From: Micromonospora luteifusca
Lineage (GTDB): Bacteria; Actinomycetota; Actinomycetes; Mycobacteriales; Micromonosporaceae
Length of the DNA stretch: 64,000 bases
Reading direction: 5' to 3'
Assembly (NCBI RefSeq): GCF_016907275.1
Contig: NZ_JAFBBP010000001.1
Span: forward strand, 310,001-374,000
In this document: one piece after another, positions 33,503-42,855 of the stretch
Layout of the letters: each line of letters starts with the position of its first letter
Position numbering within the stretch: position 1 is the first letter of the stretch
Program-made: the position numbers and the translations under genes
The notes under the pieces: model-generated
What the model saw: only the letters and a program-made list of their open reading frames with translations
Told to the model about the DNA's origin: nothing
The model's database searches: none

Positions 33503-34675
33503 TCAGGAGGCGGCAATGCCCTCCATGCCGAAGCTGTCGGCAAACTTCGGCAGGCCCTCCACGGTGGTGACGAGAGTCAGGGAGCCGTCCTTGCCCACCT
33601 CGTAGCCCTGCACGTTGCCGGCGGTGGCGTTCTGCACGTACAGGAAGCCGTCGCTGGTGGTCATGTCGATCGACCCTCCGCCGGTGTCGGCGGCGACGGC
33701 CTTGACGAGCTCAAGCTTGCCGTCGTCGTTGACCCGGTAGGAGCTGATGGTGGAGCTGCCGGCGTTGGCGACGAAGAAGAAGTCGCCGACGCGCTGGATC
33801 CAGCACGGGGCCTGCTGACCGTTGGGCACCGACGGCCCGATCTGGTCGAGCGCGCCGTCGTCCTCAAGCTCGAACCGGCTGACCGCGTTCGCACCCGACT
33901 CGGTGACCAGCAGGGAGTCCTCGGTGTCGAAGGTGAAGCCGAACGGCGTGTTCCCCGCGTCGCTGATGACGGGGTTCCGGGCCAGTTCGCCGTGACGACC
34001 GATCTCGTAGCTGAACATGACGTTCGCGGCCTTGGTCGACACCAACACGAACTCGCTGTCCGGGTCGATCTTGACTTGTGCCGGGGCGGTCCCGAACGCG
34101 GGCGGGTTGCCGTTGTGCAGCCCCAACGACCGGTTGGCGTCCTCGATCCGCGACAGGCGCCCCTTGTGCAGCTCGAACCCTTGCACCGAGCCCTCGGCGG
34201 CGGCGTTGAGGACGTACACGAGGTCACCACGGGCCGCGATGCTGACCGGCAGCAGACCTCCGGACCAGATGACCTGACGCTTGTGCAGCTTGGTGCCCTC
34301 GACCTCGAAGACCGTCACGGTGTTGCTGCCGGCGTTGACGGCGAAGAGCAACCCACGGTGGTAGATCAAGGAACCCTGCGATGCCAGCGCGTCGAGCGGG
34401 GCTCCGATGGTGAACCCACCGAGCCCGCCGGTCTCGTACTCGCCGGCCTTGGTGAGGCGGCCGTCCTCGTCGCGGTCGTACACCTTGATGGTGTTGCCCT
34501 CGGCCTTGTTGGTCTGGACGAAGACCGCGCCCTCGTCGCCGTGGTGGTGGTCACCTCCCCCACGGTCGTCGTGGTACCCGGGGCCGCCGCCGTCGGCGAA
34601 GGCGGGCCGGGGGGCCGAGCCGACGCTGGTCAGGCCGGCCAGGAGGGCTGCTGCGAGCGCCACGCTGCGCTTCAT
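33503..34675 (-). CDS. Secreted beta-propeller (lactonase-like) protein
   Basis: A 390-residue protein. The signal peptide SVALAAALLAGLTSVGSA leads to a His/Gly/Asp-rich segment (HDDRGGGDHHHGDEG) that may bind metal. At least six propeller blades follow, each with a pattern like LLFAVNAGSNTVTVFEVEG, YVLNAAAEGSVQGFEL, VLVSTKAANVMFSYEIG, LLVTESGANAVSRFEL, FFVANAGSSTISSYRV and LYVQNATAGNVQGYEV. It resembles the 6-phosphogluconolactonase-like secreted family; enzymatic activity is not proven by any motif I can see. The start has AAGGAG 8 bases before the ATG. It stands between a LysR gene and a lipoprotein gene. Confidence 0.85.
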   Translation of the reverse strand: MKRSVALAAALLAGLTSVGSAPRPAFADGGGPGYHDDRGGGDHHHGDEGAVFVQTNKAEGNTIKVYDRDEDGRLTKAGEYETGGLGGFTIGAPLDALASQGSLIYHRGLLFAVNAGSNTVTVFEVEGTKLHKRQVIWSGGLLPVSIAARGDLVYVLNAAAEGSVQGFELHKGRLSRIEDANRSLGLHNGNPPAFGTAPAQVKIDPDSEFVLVSTKAANVMFSYEIGRHGELARNPVISDAGNTPFGFTFDTEDSLLVTESGANAVSRFELEDDGALDQIGPSVPNGQQAPCWIQRVGDFFFVANAGSSTISSYRVNDDGKLELVKAVAADTGGGSIDMTTSDGFLYVQNATAGNVQGYEVGKDGSLTLVTTVEGLPKFADSFGMEGIAAS

Positions 34676-34852
34676 CAATGGCTCCTTACGCGCACGATGG
34701 GATGAATACGAGCTTTCCTCTCCTTCGCAAGTTAACGGAAGATGTAATCCCATAACGCGCTGTTACCCGAAAGCGGTAACTATGCGCCGATCCGACGAAT
34801 GACCGGACGTCGGCGAAGAAATGACCTACGACAGAATCGGATGTTCAGCCCG

Positions 34853-35752
34853 TCAGGGCAGGAAATCAGCGGTCAGGCCGATCAGGGCGCGGGCGGCGGC
34901 GCCGACGGGACGTCCCACCGGGATGGCGAGCGACAGCGTCCAGTCGAGGTCGGCGCCGGTCACGGTCAGCGTGCGCACACCCTCGGCGCCGGCGACGACA
35001 AAACGAGGCAGCAGCGCGATGCCGAGGCCGTGCCGGACATGCTCGGCTCCGGTGGCGATGTCGGGGATCTCGATCGCCACTCGCCGGGAGAGGCCGGCGG
35101 TGGCGAACGCCCGGTCGGTCACCGCGCGGTTGCCATAGCCGACGGGCGAGTCGATGAAGTCCAGCCCGGCGAGTTCACCGAGCGTCACCGACTCGCGACT
35201 GGCGAGCGGATGGTCGTCCGGCACGGCGAGGTCGATCACCGAGCGGGCCAGCTCGGTGAGGTGGATGTCGGCCGGAGGCGCACCGGGCAGCGAGACGAAC
35301 GCGAGGTCGAGCCGGCGCTCGGCGAGCGCGTCGATGAGCCCCTGGGAGCCGGACGGCGCGGCGCTGGTCTGCAGCAGCACGCCGGGGTGCCGGCGGTGGA
35401 ACTCGCCGAGCAGTGCCGGCAGGTGCAGGAGTCTGATCGACGTCATCGTGCCGATCCGCAGGGTGCCGCGTAGGCCGCCGTGCACCTCGGCGACCGCGTC
35501 GCGCGCGTCGCGGGCCGCGTCGAGGGCGATCCGGGCGCGGGGCAGGAGCGCCGCGCCGGCGTCGGTGAGGAGTACGCGTTTGGAGTTCCGGTCCAGCAGC
35601 GGCGCCCCCAGCTCACGTTCGAGCGTCTTGACCGCCGCGGAGACCGCCGACTGGACGACGTGCAGGCGGGCTGCGGCGCGGGTGAAGTTCTGTTCCTCGG
35701 CCACCGCGACGAAGTACTCAAGCTGACGGAGTTCCACGCCAGCAAGTATCAC
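34853..35752 (-). CDS. LysR-family regulator
   Basis: A 299-residue regulator. The N-terminal winged helix is LEYFVAVAEEQNFTRAAARLHVVQSAVSAAVKTLERELGA, and the C-terminal periplasmic-binding-like effector domain has GTLRIGTMTSIRLLHLPALL onward. The start is either GTG 35752 or GTG 35737; neither has a strong ribosome site. It is divergent from an MFS transporter with a short shared control region that contains ATCGCGAT, and probably regulates that transporter in response to its substrate. Confidence 0.9.
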   Translation of the reverse strand: MILAGVELRQLEYFVAVAEEQNFTRAAARLHVVQSAVSAAVKTLERELGAPLLDRNSKRVLLTDAGAALLPRARIALDAARDARDAVAEVHGGLRGTLRIGTMTSIRLLHLPALLGEFHRRHPGVLLQTSAAPSGSQGLIDALAERRLDLAFVSLPGAPPADIHLTELARSVIDLAVPDDHPLASRESVTLGELAGLDFIDSPVGYGNRAVTDRAFATAGLSRRVAIEIPDIATGAEHVRHGLGIALLPRFVVAGAEGVRTLTVTGADLDWTLSLAIPVGRPVGAAARALIGLTADFLP

Positions 35753-35819
35753 CTATCGCGATCGTTGCTAGCATCAACTTTCGTTGTCCGTGATGCTCGG
35801 GCGGAGCGAGAGTGTTGTC

Positions 35820-37088
35820 ATGTCGTTGACGACCCTGTCACCCAGCACCACCGCGCCCGCCAACCCGGAACGTTCGTCCCCCCGGCACGGCCGAGGCTTC
35901 TGGCTGATCGCCCTGGCGTTCCTGACCGCGATGGCGTTCTCCACCGTGCCGACCCCGCTCTACCCGCTCTACATGGCGCGGGACGGGTTCTCCACGTTCA
36001 TGGTCACCGTGGTGTTCGCGGCGTACTCGGTGGGCGTGGTGATCAGCCTCGTGCTGGCCGGTCACGTCTCCGACTGGGTCGGCCGAAAGAAGATCCTCAT
36101 CCCGGCGCTGGCGTTGGAGCTGGTCGCCGCCGCACTGTTCCTGAGCGACCCGTCGCTGCCGATCCTGCTGCTCGCCCGACTGGTCACCGGCCTGGGCATC
36201 GGCATGATCACCGCGACCGCCACCGCGTACCTGCACGACCTGCACACGGCGCACCGGCCCGGGGCGTCCCAACAGCGCTTCGAAGTGATCTCCACCGCCG
36301 CCAACATCGGTGGCCTCGGTTTCGGTCCGTTGATCGCGGGGTTCCTCGCCCAGTACGTCGACGCGCCGCTGCGTACCCCGTACCTGCTGTTCGTCGTCCT
36401 GCTGCTGGTGGCCATCGTGGCGATCGCGGTGACTCCGGAGACCGTCGAGGAGCGGCTGGTCAAGCCCGCCTACCGGCCGCAGCGGATCAGCGCCGACCAC
36501 GGCGACCGGGCCGGATACGTGGCCGCGGCCGCCGCCGCCTTCGCGTCGTTCGCCGTGTTCGGCCTGTTCACCTCGGTCGCCCCGGGCTTCGTCGCCGGGG
36601 CCCTGCACCTTCCGTCACGCGCACTGGCCGGCGTCATCGTGTTCGCCGTGTTCGGCGGTGCCGCCGTGGCACAGACCCTGACCAATCGACTCGCCGCGCC
36701 GGTGAAGGTGCGGTTCGGGCTGCTCGCACAGGCGCTCGGCGTGCCCACCCTGCTGGTCGGGATGCACACCGCCAACCTGACCGCGTTCCTCGTCGGCGGC
36801 GTGGTCGCCGGCATCGGCGCAGGCCTGCTGTTGAAGGCGGCCATCGGCACCGTCGCCGCGATGGCGGCACCGGCCAAGCGCGGCGAGGCGCTGGCCGGGC
36901 TGTTCCTCATCGGGTACCTGGGGCTGAGTCTGCCGGCTCTCGGTATCGGGATCGCCACCCGCGCCATCAGCACCATCGCCGCGATGACCTGGTTCACCGG
37001 GCTGCTGCTGGTCATGCTCTCCGGCGTGGCCGTGCTGTTCCGCCGCAGCACCGCAACCCGCCGTGCTCCCGCTCGGCACGCCGGCTGA
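35820..37088 (+). CDS. MFS transporter
   Basis: A 422-residue, 12-helix transporter. It opens FWLIALAFLTAMAFSTVPTPLYPLY, has the loop 2-3 motif AGHVSDWVGRKKI, and a second-half motif GAGLLLKAAIGTVAAM. It resembles drug and small-molecule exporters of the YcaD/ARAJ type. I prefer the ATG at 35820 (GGAGCGAG upstream) to earlier in-frame starts at 35784 and 35793. It is divergent from the LysR gene, which probably controls it. The substrate is unknown. Confidence 0.87.
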   Translation: MSLTTLSPSTTAPANPERSSPRHGRGFWLIALAFLTAMAFSTVPTPLYPLYMARDGFSTFMVTVVFAAYSVGVVISLVLAGHVSDWVGRKKILIPALALELVAAALFLSDPSLPILLLARLVTGLGIGMITATATAYLHDLHTAHRPGASQQRFEVISTAANIGGLGFGPLIAGFLAQYVDAPLRTPYLLFVVLLLVAIVAIAVTPETVEERLVKPAYRPQRISADHGDRAGYVAAAAAAFASFAVFGLFTSVAPGFVAGALHLPSRALAGVIVFAVFGGAAVAQTLTNRLAAPVKVRFGLLAQALGVPTLLVGMHTANLTAFLVGGVVAGIGAGLLLKAAIGTVAAMAAPAKRGEALAGLFLIGYLGLSLPALGIGIATRAISTIAAMTWFTGLLLVMLSGVAVLFRRSTATRRAPARHAG

Positions 37089-37136
37089 AGACGATGGTGT
37101 TTCCCGGTGGTCCACGGATGGGATGCTCGATGGGTG

Positions 37137-37526
37137 ATGCGCCGACACGTCGCCTGGCTCGGGTTGACGACCGGGCTGTTCGCCGGCTGTTCCGAGCCGC
37201 CGTACCCACTACCGGACCGGAACGCGACTGACGTTCGGGCCGAGGAGGAGCGTCTCGCGAGGCTCCTCCCCCTCGAACTGCTCGGCGGACCGGGCACCTG
37301 CGAGGTCCGCCTGCTCGGGCGGGACGGTTCGTCGTCGTTCGCCTGGGCGCACTGCGAAGCGGCGGGCCCTGGCGTCGTCACCGGTGTCTCGATACCGGTG
37401 CGGGTGGACGGTGACCGCGTCACGCAGCCCGGCGACGGAAGTGCATACCCCCCGAGCGTGCGGCGCATGTTCCCGGAGCGGCTGGCCGAAGCCGTCCTCA
37501 ACGATGACCCTCGGGTGCGTCCCTGA
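37137..37526 (+). CDS. Small predicted lipoprotein
   Basis: A 129-residue protein. It has a short signal peptide (MRRHVAWLGLTTGLFAGC) with lipobox FAGC and two further Cys (GTCEVRLL and AHCEAAG) that may form a disulfide. I find no family match. The ATG at 37137 is preferred to a GTG 10 codons earlier since the signal peptide begins there. It follows the MFS gene by 48 bases and converges on the VOC gene. Confidence 0.6.
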   Translation: MRRHVAWLGLTTGLFAGCSEPPYPLPDRNATDVRAEEERLARLLPLELLGGPGTCEVRLLGRDGSSSFAWAHCEAAGPGVVTGVSIPVRVDGDRVTQPGDGSAYPPSVRRMFPERLAEAVLNDDPRVRP

Positions 37527-37560
37527 GGATCCGGCCCGGCGCCGCGGGGTTGTCCGGCGC

Positions 37561-38307
37561 TCAGGTCGCGTCGGGCAGCCACGGCTTGAGCACGCCGGGG
37601 TCGGCGACGTACTGCTCCACCTGTGCTCGCTCCTGCGCGGTCAGGGACAACGCCTGGAGGAGGGCCCCCCATTCGGGTACGCGCTCCGCCTTCTCCAGCG
37701 CCACCGACAGCTCGATCAGGCCGGCGAGCGCCATCGCCTGTTCGACCACCGGCGCGTCATCGGCACGACGGCGCATCCCCGAGTCGAGCGCCCGGTAGGC
37801 CGCCCGGTCATCCATCTTGAATTCGCGCAGGATCCGCGCGTTGTCGAGCACCCGCGCCAGGCCCTGCAACTCCTTCGACCCGCCGTACTCCACATCCTCC
37901 GGCTCGTCCCTCTGGATGAAGGTGATGGTGTTGCCTGACGGGTCGACGACGCTGAACCGCGACGCCCCGGCACGGTAGCGGGTGATCCGCGGCGGACCCT
38001 TGACCAGCACCTTGCCGTACGCGCGGCGCATCGCTTCGGTGAACGCCGCGTGGTACGGCGCGACCGCGTCGACCATCACCAGGCAACCACCGGACGCCTC
38101 CTTCGCCGGGTCCAGGTCCTTGGGTGCCGGGCCGTAGTGCAGTTGGAACCCACTCCAGGTGAAGGCCAGGTACACGTACGGCTTGAGCTGCTCGTAGGCC
38201 ACCTCGAAGCCGAGCGCCCGCCAGAACGCCAGGGTCTCCGCCGGTGCCGGGCAGGGCAGCAGTGGCACCGTCGTCTCGTTCGGCTGGACACGGTCCTCAT
38301 TGGTCAT
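37561..38307 (-). CDS. VOC family protein with helical C-terminal extension
   Basis: A 248-residue protein. Residues 15-130 form the VOC/bleomycin-resistance-like fold (VPLLPCPAPAETLAFWRALGFEVAYEQ to FSVVDPSGNTITFIQRDEPE). The last 110 residues are an extra alpha-helical part (DNARILREFKMDDRAAYRALDSGMRR). Such proteins often bind drugs rather than catalyse. The start has GGGAG 6 bases before the ATG. It stands alone and is divergent from the membrane-protein operon at 38474. Confidence 0.82.
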   Translation of the reverse strand: MTNEDRVQPNETTVPLLPCPAPAETLAFWRALGFEVAYEQLKPYVYLAFTWSGFQLHYGPAPKDLDPAKEASGGCLVMVDAVAPYHAAFTEAMRRAYGKVLVKGPPRITRYRAGASRFSVVDPSGNTITFIQRDEPEDVEYGGSKELQGLARVLDNARILREFKMDDRAAYRALDSGMRRRADDAPVVEQAMALAGLIELSVALEKAERVPEWGALLQALSLTAQERAQVEQYVADPGVLKPWLPDAT

Positions 38308-38473
38308 GGTCACTCCCGGTCCGGTCGGCAGGCCGGCCATTGTGCCAGGGTCGGCGAAGTGCTGCCCGCAATTTCGCCTCCTACCCAGGGAGGAGGTCGG
38401 CTCCGACCGCCGGCCGCAACCGAGGCCCTCGGTCGGACGCGATCGGCGGGCAAGACCACGAGCATCTACAGAC

Positions 38474-39403
38474 ATGACAATCGATCTGCGCCGGGCGGCA
38501 CACTGGCACCGCCCACTGATGGTTTTCGTGTACGCGATGGCGGTGCTCACCGTCGTCTCCGCGATCGGCATCCTCGTCGACTCGCGCGTCCTCACCGGGT
38601 CGCCGATCTGGCTCAAGCCGTTCAAGTTCGCCGTCTCCTTCGTGGTGTACGGCACGACCCTCGCCTGGATGCTCTCCCTGCTGCCGCGCCGCAGCCGGGT
38701 CGCGGAGTGGGCGGGCACGGTCATCGTCGCGATGGCGGTGACCGAGATGGTGGTGATCGTCGGGCAGGTACTCCGCGGCACGACCAGCCACTTCAACGGG
38801 ACCAGCCCACTGAACGCGGCGCTCTTCACGGCGATGGGTGCGGCGATCATGGTGCTGTTCGTCGCGCACTTCGTCATCGGGATCGTGGTGCTGATCCGAC
38901 GGATCCCCGACGGGGTCGCCGCCCGCGCCGTCGGGTGGGGGCTCGGCCTGTCGCTGCTGGGCATGCTCGCGGCGGTGCCGATGGTGCTGCCCATGCAGGA
39001 GCCGGGGATCGACGGGATCTCCGGGGCGCACGCGGTCGGCGTGGTCGACGGCGGGTCGGGGCTGCCGCTGGTCGGCTGGAGCACCACCGGCGGAGACCTG
39101 CGGATCGGGCACTTCGTGGGGCTGCACGCCCTGCAGGCGCTGCCGATCCTGGCGATCCTGCTGACCCGGTACCTCGGGATGCGGCTGGACGAGCGCACCC
39201 GGGCACGGCTGGTGGTCGTGGCGGGCGCGGCGTACGGCGTACTCACGGTGTTGTTGACCTGGCAGGCGCTGCGCGGGCAGCCGCTGCTGCGCCCCGACGG
39301 GCTCACGATGGCCGCCGTCGCGGCCCTGGTGGTCGCGACCGCGACCGCCGCCGGCCTGGTGCTGACTCGCCGGCGTGCCCCGGAACTGGCGCTGGCCGCA
39401 TGA
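38474..39403 (+). CDS. Polytopic membrane protein of unknown function
   Basis: A 309-residue protein with eight or nine hydrophobic segments and short loops. I see no transporter or enzyme signature. Notable conserved-looking pieces are GSPIWLKPFKFAVSFVVYG near residue 42 and GDLRIGHFVGLHALQALPIL near residue 210, whose two His could bind metal or heme. The start is the ATG at 38474. It overlaps the ABA4-like gene by four bases (ATGA) and leads a run that ends in a NarL-type two-component system. Confidence 0.7.
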   Translation: MTIDLRRAAHWHRPLMVFVYAMAVLTVVSAIGILVDSRVLTGSPIWLKPFKFAVSFVVYGTTLAWMLSLLPRRSRVAEWAGTVIVAMAVTEMVVIVGQVLRGTTSHFNGTSPLNAALFTAMGAAIMVLFVAHFVIGIVVLIRRIPDGVAARAVGWGLGLSLLGMLAAVPMVLPMQEPGIDGISGAHAVGVVDGGSGLPLVGWSTTGGDLRIGHFVGLHALQALPILAILLTRYLGMRLDERTRARLVVVAGAAYGVLTVLLTWQALRGQPLLRPDGLTMAAVAALVVATATAAGLVLTRRRAPELALAA

Positions 39404-39846
39404 CCGCCGCACTGTTCACCCTGACGTTCGCGGTGGCCGCGCCGTTCTGGGTTCTGATGATCCTGCTGCCGCACTGGTCGTGGACCGCCCGGATCATCTC
39501 GTCGCCGTTGATCGTGCTGCCGGCCGTGGCGATCTACGCGCTGCTGGTGATCCCGGCGTTCGGCGACGTGCTGCCGGCCGTGACGTCGCCGACCCTGGGC
39601 GGGGTACGCGACCTGCTCGGCACCTCCGACGGCGCGGCCGCGGCCTGGGCGCACATGATCGCGTTCGATCTGTTCGTCGGGCGGTGGGCGTGGCTGGACA
39701 GCCGGGAACGGGGGGTACCGGCGCTGGTCATGGCTCCGGTGCTGGTGCTGACCATCCTGCTCGGCCCGCTCGGCCTGGCCGCCTACCTCGCGGTTCGAAG
39801 CCGCTGGTCCATGGACGTGCCCCCCGGGCCGCAGGGCCTAGGCTGA
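39400..39846 (+). CDS. ABA4-like (DUF4281) membrane protein
   Basis: A 148-residue, four-helix protein. The family motif AHMIAFDLFVGRWAWLDSRERG lies near residue 88, preceded by LTFAVAAPFWVLMILLPHW. Plant ABA4 is needed for neoxanthin synthesis; in bacteria the role is unknown. The ATG overlaps the stop of the upstream membrane gene. It is followed 4 bases later by the sensor-kinase gene. Confidence 0.82.
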   Translation: MTAALFTLTFAVAAPFWVLMILLPHWSWTARIISSPLIVLPAVAIYALLVIPAFGDVLPAVTSPTLGGVRDLLGTSDGAAAAWAHMIAFDLFVGRWAWLDSRERGVPALVMAPVLVLTILLGPLGLAAYLAVRSRWSMDVPPGPQGLG

Positions 39847-39850
39847 CCCC

Positions 39851-41104
39851 GTGAACTGGGCGGGAAGGCTGTTCGACACACGGGACACGCTCGTGCGGAT
39901 GGTGCTGCTCGACCTCAGCGGCCTGTGCTACCTGATCGTCGGCACCCACGGCGGCCGTCCGCCGACGGCCACGCAGTGGGTCCTCGCGGTGGTCGCGTTC
40001 GCCCTCGTGCTGGTGTTGCACCGTCGGCCGCTGGTCAGCCTGGCGGTGCAGGCCGGGCTGCTGGCGGTCGCGATCCCTCTTGTCGACGACACCACGATCA
40101 ACCAGGTCGGCGCCAGCTGGGCCCTGCTCGAGGTGATCATGCGGGCGCGCCGAGCACGCACCATCTGGCTCGCCGCCGGGCTGCTGGCCGTGGTCGACCT
40201 GACCGACTCGATAGGTGATCCGGTCGGGCGGTTCGCCTCGGGCGTCTTCGGGCTGACCCTGGAGGTCGGCGTGCCGCTGCTGCTCGGTCTGCTCATCCGG
40301 ACCAACCGGGAGCTGGGTCGGCAGGCCGTGGAGCGGGCGAAGGCGGAGCAACGCCGGCACGAGTCGGAGAGTCGCGCCGCCCGCGCCGACGAACGCAGCG
40401 CGATCGCCCGCGAGCTGCACGACGTCGTCGCGCATCACGTGGCGTCGATGGTGCTGCGGGTCGGCGTGGCCCGGCATGTGCTCACCGACCTGGACCCCCG
40501 GGTGGCCGAGGTGTTCGACGACGTGCACGGCACGGGGGCCGCCGCGCTGGCCGAGATGCGCCGGCTGGTCACGGTCCTGCGCGACCCTGACGGGGTACGC
40601 GGGGACGCGGCGCTGACCGCGATCGAGCCGTCCGCGCTCCCGGCGGCACTCGGTGCGACGGTCGACCGGGCACGCCAGGCGGGAATCACCGTGGAGGCCG
40701 ACATCGACCCGGCGGTCGGCTCACTCGACGCGGTACGCGGCCTGGCCGTGCTGCGACTGACCCAGGAGGCGCTGACCAACGTGGCCAGACATGCCGGGAC
40801 GTCCGCGGTCGCGCACCTCGTGGTCGCCGTCAGCGACGGGGCGGTGCACTGGGAGGTCTCGGACAACGGACGCGGCGCGGTGCCGGCGGCGGTGCCGTCC
40901 GGAGGCGGGCACGGCATCACCGGCATGCGCGAGCGCGTCGAGGTCCTCGGCGGCCGGTTGGAGGCGGGCCGGGCCGGCGACGGATGGCGGGTGCGCACCG
41001 TCCTCCCGGCCGTGGCCTCCGCACCCACCGCCGAAAGGCCGGCCGTGTCGGTGCCCCGTGCCCACGAGGCACCCGCCGGGGCACCCACGCCGGAGCCGGC
41101 GTGA
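39851..41104 (+). CDS. NarL-type sensor histidine kinase (HisKA_3)
   Basis: A 417-residue kinase. The N-terminal half has five or six membrane segments with almost no loops. A coiled linker (ELGRQAVERAKAEQRRHESES) leads to the H-box ARELHDVVAHHVASM, then a HATPase domain with VARHAGTSAVAHL, DNGRGAV and HGITGMRERVEVLGG. It starts at a GTG 4 bases after the ABA4-like stop. Kinases of this type usually sense membrane or envelope change. It overlaps its regulator by four bases. Confidence 0.9.
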   Translation: MNWAGRLFDTRDTLVRMVLLDLSGLCYLIVGTHGGRPPTATQWVLAVVAFALVLVLHRRPLVSLAVQAGLLAVAIPLVDDTTINQVGASWALLEVIMRARRARTIWLAAGLLAVVDLTDSIGDPVGRFASGVFGLTLEVGVPLLLGLLIRTNRELGRQAVERAKAEQRRHESESRAARADERSAIARELHDVVAHHVASMVLRVGVARHVLTDLDPRVAEVFDDVHGTGAAALAEMRRLVTVLRDPDGVRGDAALTAIEPSALPAALGATVDRARQAGITVEADIDPAVGSLDAVRGLAVLRLTQEALTNVARHAGTSAVAHLVVAVSDGAVHWEVSDNGRGAVPAAVPSGGGHGITGMRERVEVLGGRLEAGRAGDGWRVRTVLPAVASAPTAERPAVSVPRAHEAPAGAPTPEPA

Positions 41105-41727
41105 TCCGGGTGCTGCTGGTCGACGACCAGCACCTCATCCGAGCCGGGCTACGCATGCTCTGTGACGCCCAGCCCGACATCGAGGTCGTCGGGGAGGCCG
41201 ACAACGGCCGCGAGGCGATCCCGCTCGCCTCGCGGCTCCTGCCCGACGTCGTCGTCATGGACCTGCGCATGCCCGGTGTCGACGGGATCACCGCGACCAG
41301 TCGGATCCTCGCCGAACGCCCCACCACCCGCGTCCTGGTGCTGACCACGTTCGGCGACGACGACCACCTCTACCCTGCCCTCACGGCCGGAGCCTGCGGT
41401 TTCCTGCTCAAGGACGCGCCCCCGACCGAGTTGCTGGACGGCATCCGGCGGGCCGCCGTCGGGGACAGCCCGTTCAGCCCGGAGGTGCTGCGACGCCTCG
41501 TGCAGCGCGCCGTGCACGCTCGCCCCGAAACACCCCGGCCGGTGCAGGGTCTGACCGCCCGCGAACAGGACGTGCTGAACCTGGTCGCCGAGGGCCTGTC
41601 CAACACCGAGATCGCCGACCGGCTGCACATCGGCGTCACCACGGTCAAGACCCACATCACCAGCCTGATGACCAAGACGGACAGCCCCAACCGGGTACGC
41701 CTGGCCCTGTTCGCCCGCAACGTCTGA
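41101..41727 (+). CDS. NarL/FixJ-family response regulator
   Basis: A 208-residue regulator. The receiver has IRVLLVDDQ, phospho-acceptor Asp in VVVMDLRMPGVDG (near 54), and Lys in FLLKDAP. The C-terminal LuxR-type helix-turn-helix reads LTAREQDVLNLVAEGLSNTEIADRLHIGVTTVKTHI. The GTG start overlaps the kinase stop (GTGA). It probably regulates the upstream membrane genes. Confidence 0.93.
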   Translation: MIRVLLVDDQHLIRAGLRMLCDAQPDIEVVGEADNGREAIPLASRLLPDVVVMDLRMPGVDGITATSRILAERPTTRVLVLTTFGDDDHLYPALTAGACGFLLKDAPPTELLDGIRRAAVGDSPFSPEVLRRLVQRAVHARPETPRPVQGLTAREQDVLNLVAEGLSNTEIADRLHIGVTTVKTHITSLMTKTDSPNRVRLALFARNV

Positions 41728-41837
41728 CGGTCGGAAGCCGCGCGGTCGCCCCTTGACGTCTCGCTGGGAGCGCTCCAAGATCAGCTGGAGCGGAGCCGCG
41801 CGCACGGCGGGCCGCCCGAGCCGGGTGTGGTGGTCTG

Positions 41838-42803
41838 TTGCTGAGCGCTTTCGGTCTGACCGAGCTGGAGGAGAAGGTCTACCTCGAACTGGTCCGAGGC
41901 CAGGCGGGGACGGCGACCGAGCTGGCACCACGGTTCGCGGCCACGGTGGCCGAACTGGACCACGCGCTCGATGTCCTCGTGCGGGCCGGGCTGGTCCGCC
42001 TGGTCGCCGGCCGTGCCGGCGCCGCCCCGCCCGACCTGGCCATCGAGTCGCTGCTCAACCAGCGGATGCGCGAGCTTCAGGAGGCACGGGTCGGCCTGTG
42101 GGACTGGCTGCGGCAGCAACGCCCGGCTGATCCGCTGGACCAGGACGTCCAACTGGTCGTCGGGGTGCCCGCGATCATGCAGGCGTTCGACCAGTTCCTG
42201 CGCGGGGCACAGGAGGAGGTGCTCGGCTTCGACCGCCCGCCCTACGCGGCCGTGCTGCAGGACAACCCGACCGAGGTCGAGATGCTCGGCCGGGGCGTCG
42301 CCTTCCGCGTCGTGTACGACCGGCGCGGGCTGGAACGACCGGGCGCGGCGACCCACATCGGACGGTTCGTCGCCGCCGGTGAACAGGCACGGGTCGCCGC
42401 GAACGTGCCCGGCAAGGTTGCCATCGCCGACCGCCGGGTGGCGCTGATCTCCTTCCCCACCCGGGACGAGAGCAGGGACCCCTGGGCGCTGGTGGTCCGT
42501 GGCGCGACCTGGGTGGAGGTGCTCGTGGCGCTGTTCACCGAGGTATGGGATCGAGCCACACCGCTCCGACTCGCCCCGGCCACCGGCCTGGTCGACGACG
42601 TCGAGCGGCAGAGCACGCCCACCCCGACCGACCGACAGATCCTGTCGCTGCTGATGACCGGCCTGCCGGACAAGGCGGTCGCCTCCCAGTTGGGCATCTC
42701 CCTGCGTACGGTCCAGCGACGCCTGCGGCAGTTGATGGACACGACGGGCAGCGCCACCAGGATGCAGCTCGGGTGGTTCATCGCCAAGAACGACTGGCTC
42801 TGA
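41838..42803 (+). CDS. TrmB/LuxR-type helix-turn-helix regulator
   Basis: A 321-residue protein. A TrmB-like winged helix is at the N-terminus (FGLTELEEKVYLELVRGQAGTATELA). A middle TrmB-like phospholipase-D-fold sensing domain follows (near 90-230), then a C-terminal LuxR/sigma-4-like helix-turn-helix (TDRQILSLLMTGLPDKAVASQLGISLRTVQRRLRQLMD). The start is a TTG at 41838. It converges on the second large subtilase, separated only by a terminator. The same architecture is seen at 59174 next to a secreted S33 peptidase, which suggests a family of regulators paired with secreted proteases. Confidence 0.82.
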   Translation: MLSAFGLTELEEKVYLELVRGQAGTATELAPRFAATVAELDHALDVLVRAGLVRLVAGRAGAAPPDLAIESLLNQRMRELQEARVGLWDWLRQQRPADPLDQDVQLVVGVPAIMQAFDQFLRGAQEEVLGFDRPPYAAVLQDNPTEVEMLGRGVAFRVVYDRRGLERPGAATHIGRFVAAGEQARVAANVPGKVAIADRRVALISFPTRDESRDPWALVVRGATWVEVLVALFTEVWDRATPLRLAPATGLVDDVERQSTPTPTDRQILSLLMTGLPDKAVASQLGISLRTVQRRLRQLMDTTGSATRMQLGWFIAKNDWL

Positions 42804-42814
42804 ACCCGGACGTG

Positions 42815-42850
42815 GGGGCCTGCCGACCCGGCAGGGCGTCGGCAGGCCCC
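42815..42850. terminator. Bidirectional hairpin between regulator and subtilase
   Basis: Perfect 13-base arms (ggggcctgccgac and complement) with a 10-base loop, lying in the short gap between two convergent stops. Confidence 0.8.
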
Positions 42851-42855
42851 GTACC

